In this document: positions 20,272 to 31,792 of the stretch, piece after piece
Layout: each line of letters begins with the position of its first letter
How positions within the stretch are numbered: the stretch's first letter is position 1
NCBI GenBank assembly: GCA_036435485.1
Contig: CM071601.1
Location: 186,470,939-186,534,938, forward strand
Source of the DNA: Saposhnikovia divaricata
Taxonomy: Eukaryota > Streptophyta > Magnoliopsida > Apiales > Apiaceae
Reading direction: 5' to 3'
DNA: 64,000 bases
Notes under the pieces: generated by a model
Database searches by the model: none
What the model was told of the DNA's origin: nothing
The model's input: only the letters and a program-made list of their open reading frames with translations
Position numbers and translations under genes: made by a program

Positions 20272-22724
20272 ATGGCTCCTAAAAATGCATTCAAGATCCC
20301 AATGTTCAACCGAGATCACTATGAAGAATGGGTTTTCAGAATGAGACTTTATCTAGAGACTGTTAACCCTGAATATCTGGAAGTCCTTGACAAGGGTAAA
20401 TTTGTTCCAATGGTGATTATTCCTGCGCATACGGAAGGAGGGGTGGTTATAGCACCTCGGTCTGAGCCCAAAAAGGCAGCGGACTTTTCGGATGCTGACA
20501 AGGAGAAAATAGCTTGTGATACTGCCGTACGACAAACCTTGATGGAATCTCTTGATCATGAAATGTTCAACATAGTCAAAGGCTGACTACAGCAAAGAAG
20601 ATTTGGGACAAGATAGAAGTTGTCATGGAAGGATCTGCAGAGGTTAGAAGTAACAAGACACTCATACTCAAGATGGAGTATGACACCTTTAGAATACGAA
20701 AAGGAGAAGGCATAACAGACGTCTATCTACGATTCAGTCAGTTGGTATTGGATTTGAATCTGAGAGGTGTAACTCTCCCCATGGTTGAGACTAATACGAG
20801 ATATCTGAGGAACCAGCCAAAGAGCATTGAACATAGGGTCTACGCAATAAGAGAGACCAGAGATTTGCATACAACTTCTCTGGAAGAGTATTATGGAATA
20901 TTAAAGACCTATGAGCTGGAAACACTTCAAGATCAAGCATGGGACAATGATTCAAAAGGAAAAGAAACTGCATCAGGATTAGTTGCTGATGAGGAAGAGT
21001 CTAAGAAGGCAATGGTTGCAGCAAAGCCTAAATCATCACTTGCACCACATCAAGTTGATAATGATGACGAGTGCACATCTAACAGTGATGATGACTACTA
21101 CACCCAAGAAGAGCTGGACAACATGGACGATAGTGTCGTGGCATACATGGCAAGGAAGTTCAGCAACATGAGATTCAGAAAGAGCAACCGACCACAGAGA
21201 AATTCTTCATCTTTCTATCGGGCTGCTAAGGGTGGTGGTAGTTCGTCAGGCTACCAAGGTAAAGGCAAGAATACCAGCTACAAATCTCCTTTGGATTTCA
21301 AAATGAAGTTCAAATGCTATAATTGTGGTGAAGCTGGACATTTTGCCTCGGACTGCAAAAAGCCTAAACAGACTTATCCAAAAGAGACATATGAAGCCCT
21401 CAAAAGCAAGTATGAATCGCTGGTGAAGGAAAGACATGGAAAACGAGCTTTATTGGTGACAGAAGGAAGAGCTTGGGATGATTCAGATGAGGAAGATGTT
21501 ACTCATGTAGCAAACTTTGCCCTCATGGCTGAGACATCAGAGGAACCAGAGGTACCAGTTCTAACCCTTAAAGTAGAAATGTCCATTGATGATTATAAGG
21601 AACAGAACGGGGCTCTTAGTGAAGAAATCTATATGTTGTGCAAAAGTCTAGACTCTTCTCAAAAGGAACAGAAAACACTTGTTGCCAAAAGCAGAATGCT
21701 TGAGGCAAAAGTGGAAGAGTTAGAGGCTGCTTGCACTGTAGATACTTCCCTAAGAGACTTTATTAAATCTCTGGAACACAAGCTCGTCCTTAAGGAAGAA
21801 GTAGAAGCATGTCTTAGGAACAAACTAGCTGAGTTAGAAACTAAATGCGAAGCTTACAAACTAGCTGCTAGTAAAGTGTATGTAGATAATGACACATTTA
21901 AGAAGATAACTGGAGTAGGTATAGGACTTGATTATTCTGACCTTCCTAAGAAAGAAAGAAAGAGACCTATTGACCCTAGTTCCAGTGACATTAAAAAGGA
22001 AACACCTAGCATTCTTAAATCAGCTGTCAAACCTATCTACAAACACCTTGTTCCTAGAATAGAAGAAGAAGAGACTGAATTAATAGCTAGATATGAGATT
22101 GAGATGGAAGATCGCCAGAAAGCACAACCTATAACTCCTATCAAACAAGTTAAAATCAATTTCCCTAGAGATGAATCTAGACTAGGATTAGGAGCTAAGG
22201 CTGTTAAACAACAAGGAAAGAAAGAAAAAGGCATAAAAGAGGTTAAGGCTGAACGAATAAAGAAAGCATGTTATCACTGTAAATCTACTGAACATCTTTC
22301 TTATGCATGTAAAGCTAACATAAATGTTCCTGTTGCACATGCCATGCCTACCACACATACAATGAATAATCTGCATCAGAATCATGCAAAGTGTGGTCAA
22401 TCTAATTGTATGCCATGCACTTTTAACGTCATGCAAACTTTTTTGAATTTAATGAATGCATCTAGCCAGTCATGCTCAAATACTGCTGCTAGTTCAAACA
22501 TAAAAAAGAAGCATGTGAGAGCCAAGACTGTCAGTCCTCCTAAAGTTAGGAGTGACAAACCTTCTCTTAAGACTGACAAATCTGTCAAGTCTGAGAAAGG
22601 AAAGGAGATAGTCGAAAGCTCTAGTAATGTTAAGAAAAGTGCATCTCCTGTTGTTAAATCTGTTGATTCTCGATCTTATCGAAAAGCCGGGCCCAATCAA
22701 AGTTGGGTTCCGAAGAATGTCTAA
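20272..22724 (+). pseudogene. gag of the SIRE-type element, one frame break
   Basis: The ATG at 20272 begins MAPKNAFKIPMFNRDHYEEW, a typical copia gag start. The frame stops at 20584; the homologous sequence goes on in another phase from about 20587 to 22724, as after a single-base loss. The central part has the usual gag helices (YLRFSQLVLDLNL) and acidic linkers. A CCHC knuckle, CYNCGEAGHFASDC, is encoded at about 21315. A long coiled-coil-like segment follows (21600-21860), then a second Cys/His motif (CYHCKSTEHLSYAC, about 22270), and a basic Lys/Ser-rich tail ending SWVPKNV. The role would be the particle structural protein that packages the RNA. Pol starts in a different phase, overlapping the last 22 bases. 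Confidence 0.88.
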
Positions 22725-25700
22725 CCAATCTGTCATTGCAGGGCGTTAAGCAGAATAGAAATAAAGTTATATGGGTGCTAGACAGTGGAGCATCGAGGCA
22801 TATGACTGGAAACAAGTCCCTGCTTACAGAGTTGGTTATGAAGGCTGGCCCTTATGTTACCTTTGGAGATGACAGCATAGGTGTGACTAAGGGATATGGC
22901 AAACTGAAGACTGGTAATGTCATCATTGAAGATATTTCCTATGTTGAGGGACTGAAGCACAATCTGTTGAGTATCAATCAATTCTGTGACAAAGGTTACG
23001 AAATTGTCTTCAACAAGAAAGGTGTATCAATCACTCACATCAAGGAAGGCTCATTGGCTTTGAGAGGAGTTCGAAAGGCAGATCTTTTTGTTGCAGACAT
23101 GGATTCAGCAAATCAGAATGAGGTCACCTGTTTCTACAGCAAAGCCTCGGATGATGAAAGCTGGTTATGGCACAAAAAGCTATCTCACTTAAACTTCAAA
23201 ACGATGAATGCTCTCGCGAGGCGAGAATTGGTGAGAAATCTACCTCAAATGGAGTTCGCTCCGAAAGGACTCTGTGAAGCTTGTGAAATGGGAAAGTCGA
23301 AGCGAGCATCGCATAAAAGCAAAGAAATTTCTAGTATTACTGAGCCTCTGCAACTTCTTCATATGGATTTGTTTGGCCCAGTGAATGTCCTATCTTTGTC
23401 TAGGAAAAGATATGCATTGGTAATCGTGGATGACTTCTCCAAGTATACATGGGTATTGTTCGCAATGACGAAAGACGAAGTACCTTTCTTAATCATTGAT
23501 CACATCACTCAAATTGAGAATGTTTCAACACTTACTGTGAAGACGATTAGATCAGACAATGGCACTGAATTCAAAAATGCAGTGCTGAATGACTTCTGTG
23601 TATCTAAAGGAATACGTCGTCAGTATTCAGCCCCGAGAACTCCACAGCAAAATGGAGTAGTTGAAAGGAAGAATAGAACTTTGGTTGAAGCAGCAAGAAC
23701 ATTGTTGTATGATTCAAAACTTCCTTTGTACTTCTGGGCCGAAGCAGTGAGTACCGCTTGTTACACTCAAAATAGAACCTTGATTATAAAAGATAAAGAA
23801 AAGACACCATGTGAATTAATGAACAACAGAAGACCAACAATCAAATACTTTCATGTCTTTGGAGCAAAATGCTATGTACTTATAGATGATGAAAATCTAG
23901 GCAAGTTTGCAGTAAAAGCTCGTGAAGGAATCTTTGTTGGTTATTCCACAGATGTGGTGGCAGCTTATAGAGTGTTCTTAGTGAATGATCGAAAAGTGAC
24001 TGAAAGCTACAACGTCAGATTCGACGATACCAAACTCCCATCAATTTCTAGAGATTCTAGTGAACCTGAGTCCCTAAAATTTCAGAATCTGGACTTAGAT
24101 GAACTTGAAGATGAACCTGAGTTAGTTGTCCCATTAAATGTTCCAAGTGTACGTGAAGAACCTGAGTCTAGTGAACAATCTAATTCTACAAGATCAGAAA
24201 AGACTTCTTCAGTACGAAAGGTACTTCTCAGGGGGAGTAAATAGCAGCTCAAGGACAACTGATCAAGGCTCGAGACGAGTTGACGGTAGTTCTGTAGGAG
24301 CTGGCACTAACTCAGGGGGAGTTAGTGAGAATAATCAAAGTAGTCAGCACCACAACTCAGAAAGTCAAGCTGAATCATCAAGACAATTTCCAGGAGAACG
24401 GGTATGGAATAGAGATCATCCGTTTGAATTAATTATTGGTGATCCAGATGCTGGTGTGACTACTAGAAGAACTGCAAGAGCTGACCTGGCTAATACTTCC
24501 TTATATTCTGGGTTCTTATCCAAGCTTGAACCTAAAGAAATAGAAGAAGCTCTTGGCGATGCTGATTGGGTGATTGCAATGCAAGAGGAACTCAATCAGT
24601 TTGAAAGGCAGAAAGCTTGGAAACTGGTACCCCGACCAAAGAAAATATCAGTAATTGGAGCTAGGTGGGTATTCAGAAATAAACTGGATGAAAACGGACT
24701 TGTAACACGAAACAAGGCTCGTTTGGTTGCAAAAGGTTATTCTCAGCGAGAAGGAATTGATTATGATGAAACCTATGCACCAGTTGCAAGACTTGAGGCA
24801 GTCAGGATGTTCTTGGCATTTGCAGCACATAAGAACTTCAAGGTTTTCCAGATGGATGTGAAAAGTGCCTTCCTGAATGGAGAGTTAGAAGAAAAAGTGT
24901 ATCTGGAACAGCCGCCTGGCTTCGTTGATCCAGAACATGTAGATTTTGTGTATCTTCTCTTCAAATCTGTCTATGGCCTCAAGCAATCCCCAAGGCGATG
25001 GTATGAAACCCTATCCTTATTCTTAATTGAAAATGGTTTTGTTAGGGGAGTAATTGATAAAACATTGTTCTATAAAAATGTAAGAAATGACTTAATACTT
25101 GTTCAAGTCTATGTGGACGATATTATTTTTGGGTCATCAAATGAGCGCTTGTGCAAGAAATTTGCCAAGCTAATGCAGGAAAAATATGAGATGAGCATGA
25201 TGGGAGAGCTGTCCTTCTTCCTTGGATTACAGATCAGTCAGAGAAAAGATGGTATCTTTATCTGTCAATCCAAGTACGTCAGAGATTTACTCAAGAAGTA
25301 TAATCTAGAAGATGCATCAGCAGCTAAGACTCCCATGGCAACAGCCACGAAGCTTGATGAAGACAAATCAGGTAAACCAGTTGACATCACAAGCTATCGA
25401 GGTATGATTGGCTCACTCCTCTATTTAACTGCAAGTAGACCCGATATAATGTTCGCAACTTGTTTATGTGCAAGGTTCCATGCGGATCCTAGAGAATCAC
25501 ATCTCGTAGCCGTCAAGAGAATTTTTAGGTATCTCAAGGGCACACCAAATCTAGGGATTTGGTACCCAAGAGATACAGGTTTTAATCTAATTGGCTATTC
25601 GGATTCAGACTATGCAGGTTGCAGGATTGATAGGAAAAGCACATCTGGTGCTTGCCAATTTCTTGGCAGAAGATTAGTGTCCTGGCAAAGCAAAAAGCAA

Positions 25701-26054
25701 CATACAGTATCTACTTCTACTGCTGAAGCTGAGTACATTGCTGCTGGAAGCTGTGTAGCTCAAATACTGTGGATGAGGAACCAATTGAAGGATTATGGCA
25801 TGGAGCACAAGAAAATTCCAATTATGTGTGATAACACAAGTGCCATTGCCATAACCAACAATCCTGTAGATCACTCAAGAACCAAGCACATCGACATCAG
25901 GTATCACTTCATAAGAGAACATGTCGAGGAGGGGAATGTGGAGCTACATTTTGTGCCCACAATGCAACAAATTGCAGATATATTCACCAAACCTCTTGAT
26001 GAAGTAACATTCAATAGATTGGTTGGTGAATTGGGAATGCTTAACACAAGTTAG
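22703..26054 (+). pseudogene. pol of the SIRE-type element: protease, integrase, RT, RNase H
   Basis: Two overlapping frames cover it (22703-24244 and 24138-26054), so there is a one-base-type shift in the linker near 24180-24240. The first part has the protease motif DSGASRHM (residues 27-34), the GAG-pre-integrase/zinc region (WLWHKKLSHLN... CEACEMGKS) and the integrase core (HMDLFGPV, RSDNGTEFKN, PQQNGVVERKNRTL). The second part has RT, with FQMDVKSAFLNG (D240) and YVDD (325-328), and RNase H with GYSDSDYAGC, STAEAEYIA and the C-terminal SRTKHIDIRYHF and QIADIFTKPL. Integrase before RT marks Ty1/copia. The shift lies in a poorly conserved linker, leaving both enzymatic halves otherwise open. 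Confidence 0.93.
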
Positions 26055-27681
26055 TAAAGCCTTCTATCTGTAAACTCCAGGTTTATGTTTGTATGTGCAA
26101 GCTACTTAATCATTATGTGCTTAGACTTTAAAATGCCTAATTAATGATTGTTATAGTTTGCATATAGTTTGTATAAATTCATTGTGTTTTAAGTGTCTTT
26201 TATAGCACAAATCTGTGAATTTATGCTTGTTAGATTGCATGATCATAGGGGGAGTTAAATTCATAATATTCTAAATTTTACATGATTTTTAGATGAATTT
26301 ACCTATGATTTTCATGTAATTAGAGGCCTTAGAATTCAATATCTTCAAAATTTCGAGTTAGTTTCTATCTCGAAACTCATCTAGAAATTCGACTTGAATT
26401 TCGACTTAAGCTGTCAGAGTGAAGTGTTTTGAAAATTCTAAGTCTGGGAAGAATTTCGAGTTGTCTATCTCGAAATTCATCTCGAAATTCGACTTTGAGT
26501 TCGAGTTCGAGTTACCAGTGTGCCTATTTCTATCTTCAAAATATTCGAGATAAAGTCTATCTCGAATTTTATCTCAAAGGTTGAGATGAGGTTTCCATTA
26601 AGGGAATATTTTGAAAAGAACTGAGAATAACTTCGAGTTAGTCTATCTTGAAACTCAACTCGAATTTCGACTTGATGTTCGAGATAGAGATCTCAGTTGC
26701 TTAAAGGGAATTTTTGAGTTACTCCTAACTCGAATCTTATCTCGAAGGTTGAGATTAGGTTTCCATTCAAGATATTTTGGAAAGAATTGAGATTAACTTC
26801 GAGTTAGTCTCTATCTCGAAACTCAACTCGAATTTCGACTTGATGTTCGAGATAGAGTTAAACTTCTAACTCGAAACGTATCTCGAATTTTCCTGTATTT
26901 CTTTTACTGGAGGGGAATTTTCCAAGTCTACAAATCAATAAAGTTCGAAATAAGATTTCCCTATAGTCTTTGCTGTAAAATTGGTTAAAGTGCTTATTTG
27001 TGCTTATTTGTTCGAGTTAACCTCTATCTCGAACTTCATCTCGAAGTTCGACTTGATGTTCGAGATAGAGATGTTCGAGATAGAGTTCGACTTAGGTGTT
27101 CCCTGTATGAACTTAGTATTTTTCACTCTTTTTAACAGGGACACTTTTGTCATTTCACAATCATCTATATATACATCTCTAACTCGATGCATCATTCACT
27201 TTACCTAATTTCATTTTTACAGCAGCCGCTTCACAAAAACAGGGCGATTTCACAACTTCATACCATTAATCCGTGTTTTTGTGATTAAACTCATACTAAT
27301 CACGAATTACTGCCAATTTGTTGACTACTATTGTCTGTGTTATCCTTAATCATTGTGGTGGTGTGTTTAGTGACCATTCATACACGCGCATATACATACA
27401 CACGAACATAAATTGTTTGTGTAACTGTTAATAAAACACGATTTCATATTCTCTATCTAAACACACACGATTTCACTGGTATACACACGAATATTCATCT
27501 TCATTGAATATTCAGATTTAGTATTGGCTATTGATTGAATCCCATAGTTTAATTTCTCAAAGGGACTTTTGTTGTTCTTGTTAAATTAAAAGGGATACAA
27601 TCTTTAATTCGTAAATTACTTGTTTTTCAAAATTAAAAAAAAAAAAAAATTCACATCTTTTAAAGAAAAACATTTAATAAA
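26055..27681 (+). repeat. Spacer after pol with a TCGAGATAGAG-type motif array
   Basis: There is no gene. Between 26340 and 27090 the sequence is a loose array of TTCGAGTTAG, CTATCTCGAAACTC, AATTTCGACTTGA and GTTCGAGATAGAG motifs. Many are complementary to each other (TCTATCTCGAA against TTCGAGATAGA), so it can fold extensively. A run of A15 occurs near 27635-27649, shortly before the next ORF. Confidence 0.8.
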
Positions 27682-30369
27682 ATGGCTCACCAATTTTCAC
27701 TTGCTAAACACAATTTTTATAATATTTCTACGGAAATTGGTGATCAACTCCCACGGTTTAAGTTTTGGGTACGATTTCTTAATTTGTACTCCAAGGCTAG
27801 CCATGCTTTTACTGCTAAACCTACACTAGTACATGATGCTTTACAGCAATTATGGACTAGTGCGGTTACTTTTGGGAGCAAAACAACCCCCTACGGTTTC
27901 AGGTTTACCTTAGCGGGTCAGGAATATGAGGTGACTGAAGAAATTGTCAACAGGGTTCTGGGATTCCCAATCAAAGATGCTTATGATGCAGAACCTACAG
28001 CGGAACAACGCCTCACATTCTTTGAAGAAATAGGATGTTATCCTCCGACTGGCCGGATCACTGGAAACATCCAAAAACAATTCTTCCATGTGGAATGGAA
28101 TTACTTTTTCGAGGCCATCACAAGATGTTTTCGGGCACGCGAAAAAGATTTTCATCAAATTCCAATTCCAATGCAAACCTTTACAGTTGCCCTAGCAAGA
28201 GAACTGGATATAAATTATGGACGCATAGTTCTCTCTGAGATAGTGGCCTCAATGGGATCTCCTGCAAGCAGAGACCTCACTACAACTGATGTTGTCTGCT
28301 GGTTTCCTCGGTTCCTACAAATGCTGATTAATGATTTAATACCGAAGGATGCTCTTGCTGTTAGACAGGGATTTGCCAGAAGCCCAACATCTGCACCGCT
28401 AGGGATGGGCACTAAGTCACTTTCAACTATTGCTAATCAGGATAAACATCAAGGTAAACATATGTCAATTCCTGAAAATATTCAAATGTGGCTTACATAT
28501 GATGCAGGAGTTACCAATTTGGAGGCATCATCACAAGTTTCATCACATGCTCAGAATTCATCTGTTCATGCTGAGGCATTTGATGAGATTCCTGATGAGC
28601 AGAGCGATGATGTACAAGGCAATCAATCAGGTAATCTCTCCCTGCATACTATTCATTCCTCCTCCTATGTATCTGATTCCGAGGCCCAAGAGACTGCTAA
28701 CCCGCAGGATCTATCCCAGGGTGAGAGCTATATTTCTGAGCCTGATACACATTCTTATTCTCTTTCACCCATGTTAACGGAAGTCAGAAAGCCAGCACAT
28801 GTATATGTAGGAGATGATGAGGAGAGTGAACCCGAAGAGCAGCAACTTATTCGAAAGAAAGCCAAACTTTTTCATGCTGCTACTTCAAAAGTCCAGTCAA
28901 ACCCTAATGTGTCACACGCAACCACTCCACCTCACGAGAGTGGTTCTCCCCTTAAACAATCTGCACATAGGGATTTTGGTGAGGATTATGTACCTTTTGA
29001 AGATCCTGTTGCTTCAAAGGGACATGAAGTTTTAACAACTTCAGCCGTACCTTCACCGGTACGTACTGATGCTGCAAAGAGGATCAGTTCTGATGTCGTA
29101 CAAGAACACTTTGCAGCCCCTCAGCCTGAGATTCCAACTCAGGACATAACAAAAATAGATCCCATAACTGCTAATTATATTGCTTATCCAATTTCTGCAG
29201 GTACTGCTTCATACTTTGGATCAATCATTGAAGACATACACGAGCGTGAGACAGGGAGTGTGTGTGAGAGGTTAGGGAGAGAGGGACCTTCATTTTTAAG
29301 GCCCGAAACCGAGCGCCAAATACCAACAGAACGAGTATTAGAGCGAGGTCACCTAAACCAAACACCGTCCCTTAATATTGAAAATCTTGATACATGTATG
29401 ACTTCTATGGAAAATCAGATGAGGCAGTTCGGGCAGACGATGGGGCAGTTCGGGATCAACATTGGAAACAATCAAAGGGCTCTTGATGACTACGCAGCAC
29501 GAATGGCAAGTCAAGCTACAGCTTTTGATGATTTGACAAACAAGGTCAATGACTCGGGCCATGCTGGTGGTGTCTTGGGAAGCACTCTTAATGAAAGGAT
29601 GGGGGCAATGGAGTCTACAATGCATACAATGGCTGTGGAGATCAGTCGAATGATGTTCGCAGTCAGGAGTTTTGTGCCCCCGGAGTGTTTCGAGTCGCAA
29701 CAACCTCCCCCCGATGCTGGTGCAGGTGGTGCAGGTGGTGCTAGTGGAGCGGGAGCCTCTGGTTCTGCTTTTGGAGGTTCTTATGCAGCTGGTGGATCTG
29801 AAGACCAAGATGGAGCTCAGGATAACTCACCTAAGGGAGAGAGTGGAAAGGAGACGAGACAGCAGGCAGTTCAGGCAGTTCACATCGAAGAAATTGAAGA
29901 ACCCGCTAATCTTGTCAAGGAAACAGAAATTGAGCCTGCTGTTGATGAAGAGGCTCTGAGGAGAAAGGGTAAGGCAATGATGGTTGATGAACCATTCGTT
30001 GACCTGAGTCATCAGGAAACAGTACAGGAGGTACTTGACTCAGATTCTGATATGGAAGACATACCTTTGGCACATGCTATAAAGAGATCTTTGAAGGAAC
30101 AAGGTGAAGGTGCTGGGATGTCTTCCGGAATGCCTGAAGAAATTCCTGTTGATGAGGAAACCCTTAAAGCTCAACAGTTAGCCTTGGAACAAGCTCAGTT
30201 CCATAAAATGAAGATGATGCAAGAACGTGCTGCGTTCCAAGAAAAGAAAGTGGAGCTTCAAGGGAAGCAGTACGAGCATGAGCTTGCAAGGCTAGCTGAT
30301 CCTCAAGTTGATCTCGACAAGAGAAGGATAGGACAGAAGTGGGATGAATCCTCAAGTTGTTCTTGCTAG
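27682..30369 (+). CDS. First downstream ORF of the SIRE-type element (env-like position)
   Basis: 895 codons, uninterrupted. In SIRE-type elements the ORF at this place is called env-like, by position. The N-terminal 250 residues look globular (MAHQFSLAKHNFYNIS...). The middle is acidic and Ser/Pro/Gln-rich. A Gly/Ala-rich run lies at about 680-710 (GGAGGASGAGASG). The C-terminus has Gln/Glu/Lys-rich helices likely to form a coiled coil (LALEQAQFHKMKMMQERAAF). I see no clear signal peptide or membrane segment, so an envelope role has no support here. The start Met is the first in the frame. Function unknown. Confidence 0.7.
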   Translation: MAHQFSLAKHNFYNISTEIGDQLPRFKFWVRFLNLYSKASHAFTAKPTLVHDALQQLWTSAVTFGSKTTPYGFRFTLAGQEYEVTEEIVNRVLGFPIKDAYDAEPTAEQRLTFFEEIGCYPPTGRITGNIQKQFFHVEWNYFFEAITRCFRAREKDFHQIPIPMQTFTVALARELDINYGRIVLSEIVASMGSPASRDLTTTDVVCWFPRFLQMLINDLIPKDALAVRQGFARSPTSAPLGMGTKSLSTIANQDKHQGKHMSIPENIQMWLTYDAGVTNLEASSQVSSHAQNSSVHAEAFDEIPDEQSDDVQGNQSGNLSLHTIHSSSYVSDSEAQETANPQDLSQGESYISEPDTHSYSLSPMLTEVRKPAHVYVGDDEESEPEEQQLIRKKAKLFHAATSKVQSNPNVSHATTPPHESGSPLKQSAHRDFGEDYVPFEDPVASKGHEVLTTSAVPSPVRTDAAKRISSDVVQEHFAAPQPEIPTQDITKIDPITANYIAYPISAGTASYFGSIIEDIHERETGSVCERLGREGPSFLRPETERQIPTERVLERGHLNQTPSLNIENLDTCMTSMENQMRQFGQTMGQFGINIGNNQRALDDYAARMASQATAFDDLTNKVNDSGHAGGVLGSTLNERMGAMESTMHTMAVEISRMMFAVRSFVPPECFESQQPPPDAGAGGAGGASGAGASGSAFGGSYAAGGSEDQDGAQDNSPKGESGKETRQQAVQAVHIEEIEEPANLVKETEIEPAVDEEALRRKGKAMMVDEPFVDLSHQETVQEVLDSDSDMEDIPLAHAIKRSLKEQGEGAGMSSGMPEEIPVDEETLKAQQLALEQAQFHKMKMMQERAAFQEKKVELQGKQYEHELARLADPQVDLDKRRIGQKWDESSSCSC

Positions 30370-30428
30370 CAACAAAAATTCAATACTCTCAATCTGAGTA
30401 GCTAAGCATTCTGTATAGGGATCAGTTA

Positions 30429-31448
30429 ATGCAGCTAGCAGAGGACAAGGGTCCAGAATTCTCAGCATATCCAAATTTTGTCCGGATGGTAGTTGACGGA
30501 AAGATGAAGAGGGTTAGCATGGAGGAAAATGATCTAATGGAGCTTTCAGTGGAATCTCTCAAAGCTGTCTGTAGACAAATGATGAGTAAGGGATTCGCTT
30601 CTGAGCTTAAAGAAAAATCCGTGAAGATCATTGAAAGAGTCATATTCAAGAAGAGCAATGAGGTGTGGAAGTGTGATATCATTGCTCCAAACCCTCTAGA
30701 TAACGTGAAGATTGAGCCGGAGCTGATGGAGAAGAAATGGAATATTCTTCAAGCAATGAAGAATGTAGATGAAGCTCTGACTCTTCCTTCTGGAGCACTG
30801 GAACAAGGAGAGATAAGGGAGGCAATTGGTGTTCCAGGAAGTGATAGTGTATACTGGATACACGCTTATGTTGAAGATACAGCTGATGCCTTAGTATTCA
30901 TAGATGCAGACCAGAATCAAACATTCTTGCATATGAGTAGAAAATGGCTGCTACAGACTCACGATGCTGCATTTCTGGAGAGAGTATTACATGTATTCAA
31001 ATGGGGCGAAGTGGAAGATATGTATGTGGAAGAAAAGCAGAGACTCATGAGTTACCTGTCTGAGATAGTGGTGGAAAAGAAGCGGATGGAGCGAGATGCG
31101 GCTAGTGTTCACAATACTGACCGTGTCAAGGGCTACCCCAAGATGATCTATTGTCAGTTTAAAGCTGATAAATCACACTGGAAACCTCAGCTCATAATGA
31201 AGAACTTTGAGGACATTCCAAAGATCAGGACTACTCAGGAGGTGGACAAACTCAGAAGGCTTTTCAAACATCCTTATCCAGAGCCCAAGAATCCTCTAGA
31301 AATGGAAGCTGTAAGTCTGTTGAATGCTAGGTGGAAGCAGCTTCGCGATCCAGTGTACAAGAAAGAACAGCAGCAGAAGGAGAAGCGCAAAAGGCAGAAA
31401 GAAGAGAAAGACCAAGCTGCTGAAGCTAGAAAGAGGAAACGGAATTAG
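30429..31448 (+). CDS. Second downstream ORF of the SIRE-type element
   Basis: 339 codons, in a different phase from the preceding ORF and 59 bp after its stop. The two may once have been a single frame or joined by splicing; neither is provable here. The N-terminal part is a mixed globular sequence with a WIHAYVEDTADALVFIDADQ stretch. The C-terminus is strongly basic and Lys/Arg/Gln-rich (KEQQQKEKRKRQKEEK...), suggesting nucleic-acid binding or nuclear targeting. I do not recognise a family. It stands 330 bp before the polypurine tract. Confidence 0.6.
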   Translation: MQLAEDKGPEFSAYPNFVRMVVDGKMKRVSMEENDLMELSVESLKAVCRQMMSKGFASELKEKSVKIIERVIFKKSNEVWKCDIIAPNPLDNVKIEPELMEKKWNILQAMKNVDEALTLPSGALEQGEIREAIGVPGSDSVYWIHAYVEDTADALVFIDADQNQTFLHMSRKWLLQTHDAAFLERVLHVFKWGEVEDMYVEEKQRLMSYLSEIVVEKKRMERDAASVHNTDRVKGYPKMIYCQFKADKSHWKPQLIMKNFEDIPKIRTTQEVDKLRRLFKHPYPEPKNPLEMEAVSLLNARWKQLRDPVYKKEQQQKEKRKRQKEEKDQAAEARKRKRN

Positions 31449-31780
31449 GGTTAAAGGTCAGAGTGGTGTGAACTTGAAGTTGGAAAAACTTCATGTCTTT
31501 CGGTTGCTTTAACTCACTTGAGGAAAATTCACCTTAGAGTGAATCCAATAAGGTGATATAAGTTTGACTAAAAGGTATGAAATAATCCAGGTGATAGGAA
31601 TCACTCAAATGATCTTTAATTCGAAGTTCGAATTCTGTTTCTAGTTTAAGTTCTTTGTATTGTTTTCAAGTAAATTTCAATTGTAAATTATTCAAGACTG
31701 TAATGTTAATTATCTTTTCTCGTCTCATTGTTTAGTTGAGTTATCCTTCATTAATATGAATGTCATTGTTAGACAGTCAA

Positions 31781-31791
31781 ATAGGGGGAGA
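31781..31791 (+). other. Polypurine tract of the SIRE-type element
   Basis: ATAGGGGGAGA, directly before the 3' LTR at 31793. Confidence 0.85.
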
Positions 31792-31792
31792 T

